NCBI GenBank assembly: GCA_036569845.1
Contig: DATCPY010000128.1
Location: 1 to 8,428 of the forward strand
Direction: 5' to 3'
Source of the DNA: UBA4735 sp036569845
Lineage (GTDB): Bacteria; Chloroflexota; Limnocylindria; P2-11E
Length of the DNA: 8,428 nt
Shown here: in pieces, positions 5,751 through 8,428 of the stretch
Numbering within the stretch: position 1 is the stretch's first letter
Layout of the letters: every line of letters begins with the position of its first letter
Translations under genes and position numbers: made by a program
The notes under the pieces: generated by a model
What the model saw: the letters and a program-made list of their open reading frames with translations, nothing else
Databases searched by the model: none
What the model was told of the DNA's origin: nothing

Positions 5751-8428
5751 GTGTTGCAGGACAAACCGATCCACGATGTCTTCGACGAGTTCAAACACCA
5801 GCTGCCCGACATCGACCCTGCGGAGACGCAGGAGTGGGTGGATTCCCTCGACGCCCTCGTCGGTGCGGGGGGGCCCGAGCGAGCCCGCTTCGTCCTCTTC
5901 AAGCTCCTGAAACGGGCTCGCCAGCTCCAGATCGGCATCCCGCCCCTCACCCAGACCCGCTACATCAACACCATCTCCCCGGAGCAGGAGCCGTTCTTCC
6001 CGGGCGACGAGGCCATGGAGCTCCGCATCAGGCGGCTCATCCGCTGGAACGCCGCGGCGATGGTCCTCCGGGCGAACCACGACTTCGCCGGCATCGGCGG
6101 CCACCTCGCGACGTACGCGTCGGCCGCGAGCCTGTACGAGGTCGGGTTCAACCACTTCTTCCGCGGCAAGGACGACGGCGGGGCCGGCGACCAGATCTTC
6201 TTCCAAGGTCACGCCTCACCGGGCATCTACGCGCGCGCGTACCTCGAAGGCCGCCTCACCGAAGATCAGCTCTCGCACTTCCGCCGCGAGGTCGTCCCTG
6301 GCCAGGGCCTGAGCTCGTATCCGCACCCGCGGCTCATGCCGGACTTCTGGGAGTTCCCGACGGTCTCGATGGGCCTCGGGCCGCTCGCCGCGATCTATCA
6401 GGCCCGCTTCAATCGCTACCTGCACAACCGCGGGATCGTCGATACGAGCCGCTCGCGGGTGTGGGCCTTCCTCGGCGACGGCGAGTGCGATGAGCCCGAG
6501 TCGCTCGGCGCGCTGCACGTCGCCGCCCGTGAGGGGCTCGACAACCTCACGTTCGTCGTGAACTGCAACCTGCAGCGGCTCGATGGTCCGGTCCGCGGCA
6601 ACGGCAAGATCGTCCAGGAGCTCGAGGCCGTGTTCCGCGGATCGGGCTGGAACGTGATCAAGGTCCTGTGGGGCCGCGAGTGGGACGAGCTGCTCGCGCG
6701 TGATGTCGACGGCGTCCTCGTGAACAAGATGAACGAGTGGCTGGACGGTGACTCACAGCGCATGACCGTGGGCGACGGCGCGTACATCCGCGATCACTTC
6801 TTCGGCCCCGACCCGCGGCTCCGAAAGATCGTCGAACACTTGTCGGACGACCAGCTCCGCCTGCTTCGCCGCGGCGGACACGATTACCGCAAGCTGTACG
6901 CGGCATACTCGGCCGCGGTCGCGCACCGCGACGCGCCGACGGTCGTGCTCGCCCAGACGGTCAAGGGGTGGACGCTCGGCGCCAACGTCGAGGCGCGCAA
7001 CGTCACGCATCAAGCGAAGAAGCTGTCGATGGAAGAGCTTCGGATCTTCCGCGACCGGCTCGAGCTCCCGATCCCCGACGACAAGCTCGAGTCCGCGCCC
7101 TTCTATCACCCGGGCATGGACAGCGAGCCGATCCAGTACATGCTCGAGCGCCGGCGCGCGCTTGGCGGTCCGGTCCCGAAGCGCATCGTGCGCGCGACCC
7201 CGCTCGCCACGCCGGATCCCGGCGTGTTCGCCGAGTTCTCGAAGGGCAGCGGGACCGCCGCCGCCTCGACGACGATGGCGTTCACCCGCCTCCTTCGGAA
7301 CCTGCTGCGCGACAAGACCATCGGGAAGCGCATCGTGCCGATCATCCCCGATGAGGCCCGGACGTTCGGCATGGATCCGCTGTTCAAAGAGGTCGGGATC
7401 TACTCGCCGCTCGGCCAGCGCTACGAGCCCGTCGACGCCGAGACGCTCCTTCCCTACCGTGAGGCCAAGGACGGGCAGGTCCTCGAAGAGGGCATCACCG
7501 AAGCCGGATCGATGGCGTCGTTCACCGCCGCCGGCACGTCGTTCGCGACGCACGGCGTGCACATGATCCCGTTCTACGTCTTCTACTCGATGTTCGGGCT
7601 GCAACGGACGGGCGATCAAATGTGGGCCTTCGGCGACACCCGCGGCCGCGGCTTCCTCCTCGGCGCGACGGCCGGACGGACGACCCTCAACGGCGAAGGC
7701 CTGCAGCACGAGGACGGGCATAGCCACCTGCTCGCGACGGTGATCCCGAACATCCGCGCCTATGACCCGGCGTTCGCCTACGAGACGGCGGTCATCATCG
7801 AGGACGGCCTCAAGCGGATGCTGGCAGACGACGAGGACGTCTTCTACTACCTCACGCTCTACAACGAGAACTACCCGATGCCCGCGATGCCCGAGGGCAC
7901 CCGCGAGGGGATCCTCCGCGGGATCTACAAGTACAAGGCTGGGCACGGCGGCAGCAGCCGGCGCGTGGCGCTCCTCGGATCGGGCTCGATCATGCAGCAG
8001 GTCCTGCGCGCCCAGGAGCTGCTCGCGGACAAGTACGACGTCTCGGCCGACGTCTGGAGCGTCACGTCCTATCAGCTGCTCCGGAACGAGGCCCTCGAGG
8101 CCGAGCGCTGGAATCGGCTGCATCCGGAGTCCGAGCCGCGCGTGCCGTACATCACCCAGGTCCTTCGGGACGCCGGCCCGGTCATCGCCGCGACGGATTT
8201 CCTGAAGTCACTGCCCGATCAGATCGGCCGGTGGAGCCCCCAGCCGTTCATCCCGCTCGGCACGGACGGCTTCGGCCGCTCCGACACCCGTGAGGCCCTC
8301 CGGCGGTTCTTCGAGGTCGACCCGGAGAGCATCGCGGTGGCCTCCCTGCACGGGCTCACGCAATACGAGCAATACGCCCCCGCCGACGTCGCGAAGGCCA
8401 TTGCCGACCTCGGCCTCGACCCGGAGAA
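5751..8428 (+). CDS. aceE: Pyruvate dehydrogenase E1 component, homodimeric AceE type (last codons outside window)
   Basis: This thiamine-diphosphate enzyme decarboxylates pyruvate and acetylates the lipoyl groups of E2 in the pyruvate dehydrogenase complex, feeding acetyl-CoA to the TCA cycle. The 892 codons present are colinear with E. coli AceE (887 aa). Landmarks: DIDPAETQEWVDSLDAL near the N-terminus; GGHLATYASAASLYEVGFNHFF with H118 (equivalent to E. coli H106); SSYPHPRLMPDFW; the ThDP/Mg motif GDGECDEPES starting at 242 and ending NCNLQRLDGP; the mobile-loop histidine H420 in THQAKKL (E. coli H407); the catalytic glutamate E584 in EEGITEAG (E. coli E571); and RTTLNGEGLQHEDGHSH. The C-terminal domain runs to LGTDGFGRSDTREALRRFFEV and ends in a helix, so probably only about ten residues are missing. 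GTG 5751 or TTG 5754 is the start. aceF may follow beyond the window. Confidence 0.97.
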   Translation, partial: MLQDKPIHDVFDEFKHQLPDIDPAETQEWVDSLDALVGAGGPERARFVLFKLLKRARQLQIGIPPLTQTRYINTISPEQEPFFPGDEAMELRIRRLIRWNAAAMVLRANHDFAGIGGHLATYASAASLYEVGFNHFFRGKDDGGAGDQIFFQGHASPGIYARAYLEGRLTEDQLSHFRREVVPGQGLSSYPHPRLMPDFWEFPTVSMGLGPLAAIYQARFNRYLHNRGIVDTSRSRVWAFLGDGECDEPESLGALHVAAREGLDNLTFVVNCNLQRLDGPVRGNGKIVQELEAVFRGSGWNVIKVLWGREWDELLARDVDGVLVNKMNEWLDGDSQRMTVGDGAYIRDHFFGPDPRLRKIVEHLSDDQLRLLRRGGHDYRKLYAAYSAAVAHRDAPTVVLAQTVKGWTLGANVEARNVTHQAKKLSMEELRIFRDRLELPIPDDKLESAPFYHPGMDSEPIQYMLERRRALGGPVPKRIVRATPLATPDPGVFAEFSKGSGTAAASTTMAFTRLLRNLLRDKTIGKRIVPIIPDEARTFGMDPLFKEVGIYSPLGQRYEPVDAETLLPYREAKDGQVLEEGITEAGSMASFTAAGTSFATHGVHMIPFYVFYSMFGLQRTGDQMWAFGDTRGRGFLLGATAGRTTLNGEGLQHEDGHSHLLATVIPNIRAYDPAFAYETAVIIEDGLKRMLADDEDVFYYLTLYNENYPMPAMPEGTREGILRGIYKYKAGHGGSSRRVALLGSGSIMQQVLRAQELLADKYDVSADVWSVTSYQLLRNEALEAERWNRLHPESEPRVPYITQVLRDAGPVIAATDFLKSLPDQIGRWSPQPFIPLGTDGFGRSDTREALRRFFEVDPESIAVASLHGLTQYEQYAPADVAKAIADLGLDPE

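Noticed and set aside
5867..5873. Run of seven G within aceE as a possible phase-variation tract or frameshift
   Set aside because: The frame stays intact on both sides with AceE-like sequence (GPERARF follows), and seven G in such GC-rich DNA is not exceptional.
5702..6493. 263-codon plus-strand frame overlapping the start of aceE
   Set aside because: It is out of frame with aceE across its conserved N-terminal region, and its Pro/Arg-rich product is a shadow.
6753..8123. 456-codon open frame on the minus strand opposite aceE
   Set aside because: It lies wholly antisense to a confidently identified enzyme. Its product is Arg/Asp/Val/Ala-rich with no domain, the usual mirror of a GC-rich gene with G/C third positions.

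Overview
The window is bacterial DNA of very high GC content with tightly packed genes on both strands. I see no phage, insertion sequence, CRISPR or rRNA. A homodimeric AceE-type pyruvate dehydrogenase, a short-form rhomboid protease, GTG/TTG starts and strong G/C third-position bias fit a high-GC Actinomycetota- or Chloroflexota-like lineage. This placement is inference and no marker gene here settles it.

Layout from left to right. (1) 1-1018, minus strand: the 5' part (339 codons) of a secreted collagen-like protein with a signal peptide and two Gly-X-Y tracts. It has a 21-residue super-repeat and an internal 189-bp tandem duplication, and it runs off the left edge. (2) 1019-1384: no intact gene. 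The right part, on the minus strand, looks like the start of a GNAT acetyltransferase ended by a stop codon where that family usually has Trp. (3) 1385-1455, minus: tRNA-Cys(GCA). (4) 1508-2263, plus: rhomboid-family intramembrane serine protease. (5) 4955-2260, minus: a two-gene unit. A membrane dCache-HAMP sensor with no output domain is followed, through an ATGA stop/start overlap, by a TPR-like helical-repeat protein. The TPR gene and the rhomboid gene converge and share one CTAG for both stop codons. (6) 4956-5091: gap upstream of the sensor, holding two short perfect palindromes. (7) 5703-5092, minus: an unrecognised Arg/Pro-rich small protein. (8) 5751 to the right edge, plus: aceE, complete except for its last few codons.

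Functionally, aceE is central metabolism (pyruvate to acetyl-CoA) and the tRNA is housekeeping. The sensor/TPR pair looks like a two-protein signalling unit whose output must act in trans. The rhomboid is a membrane protease of unknown substrate. The collagen-like protein is probably an exported or surface fibrous protein. Nothing in the sequence ties these modules into one pathway. The least ordinary parts are the output-less sensor coupled to its TPR partner, the repeat structure of the collagen-like gene, and the acetyltransferase remnant beside the tRNA.
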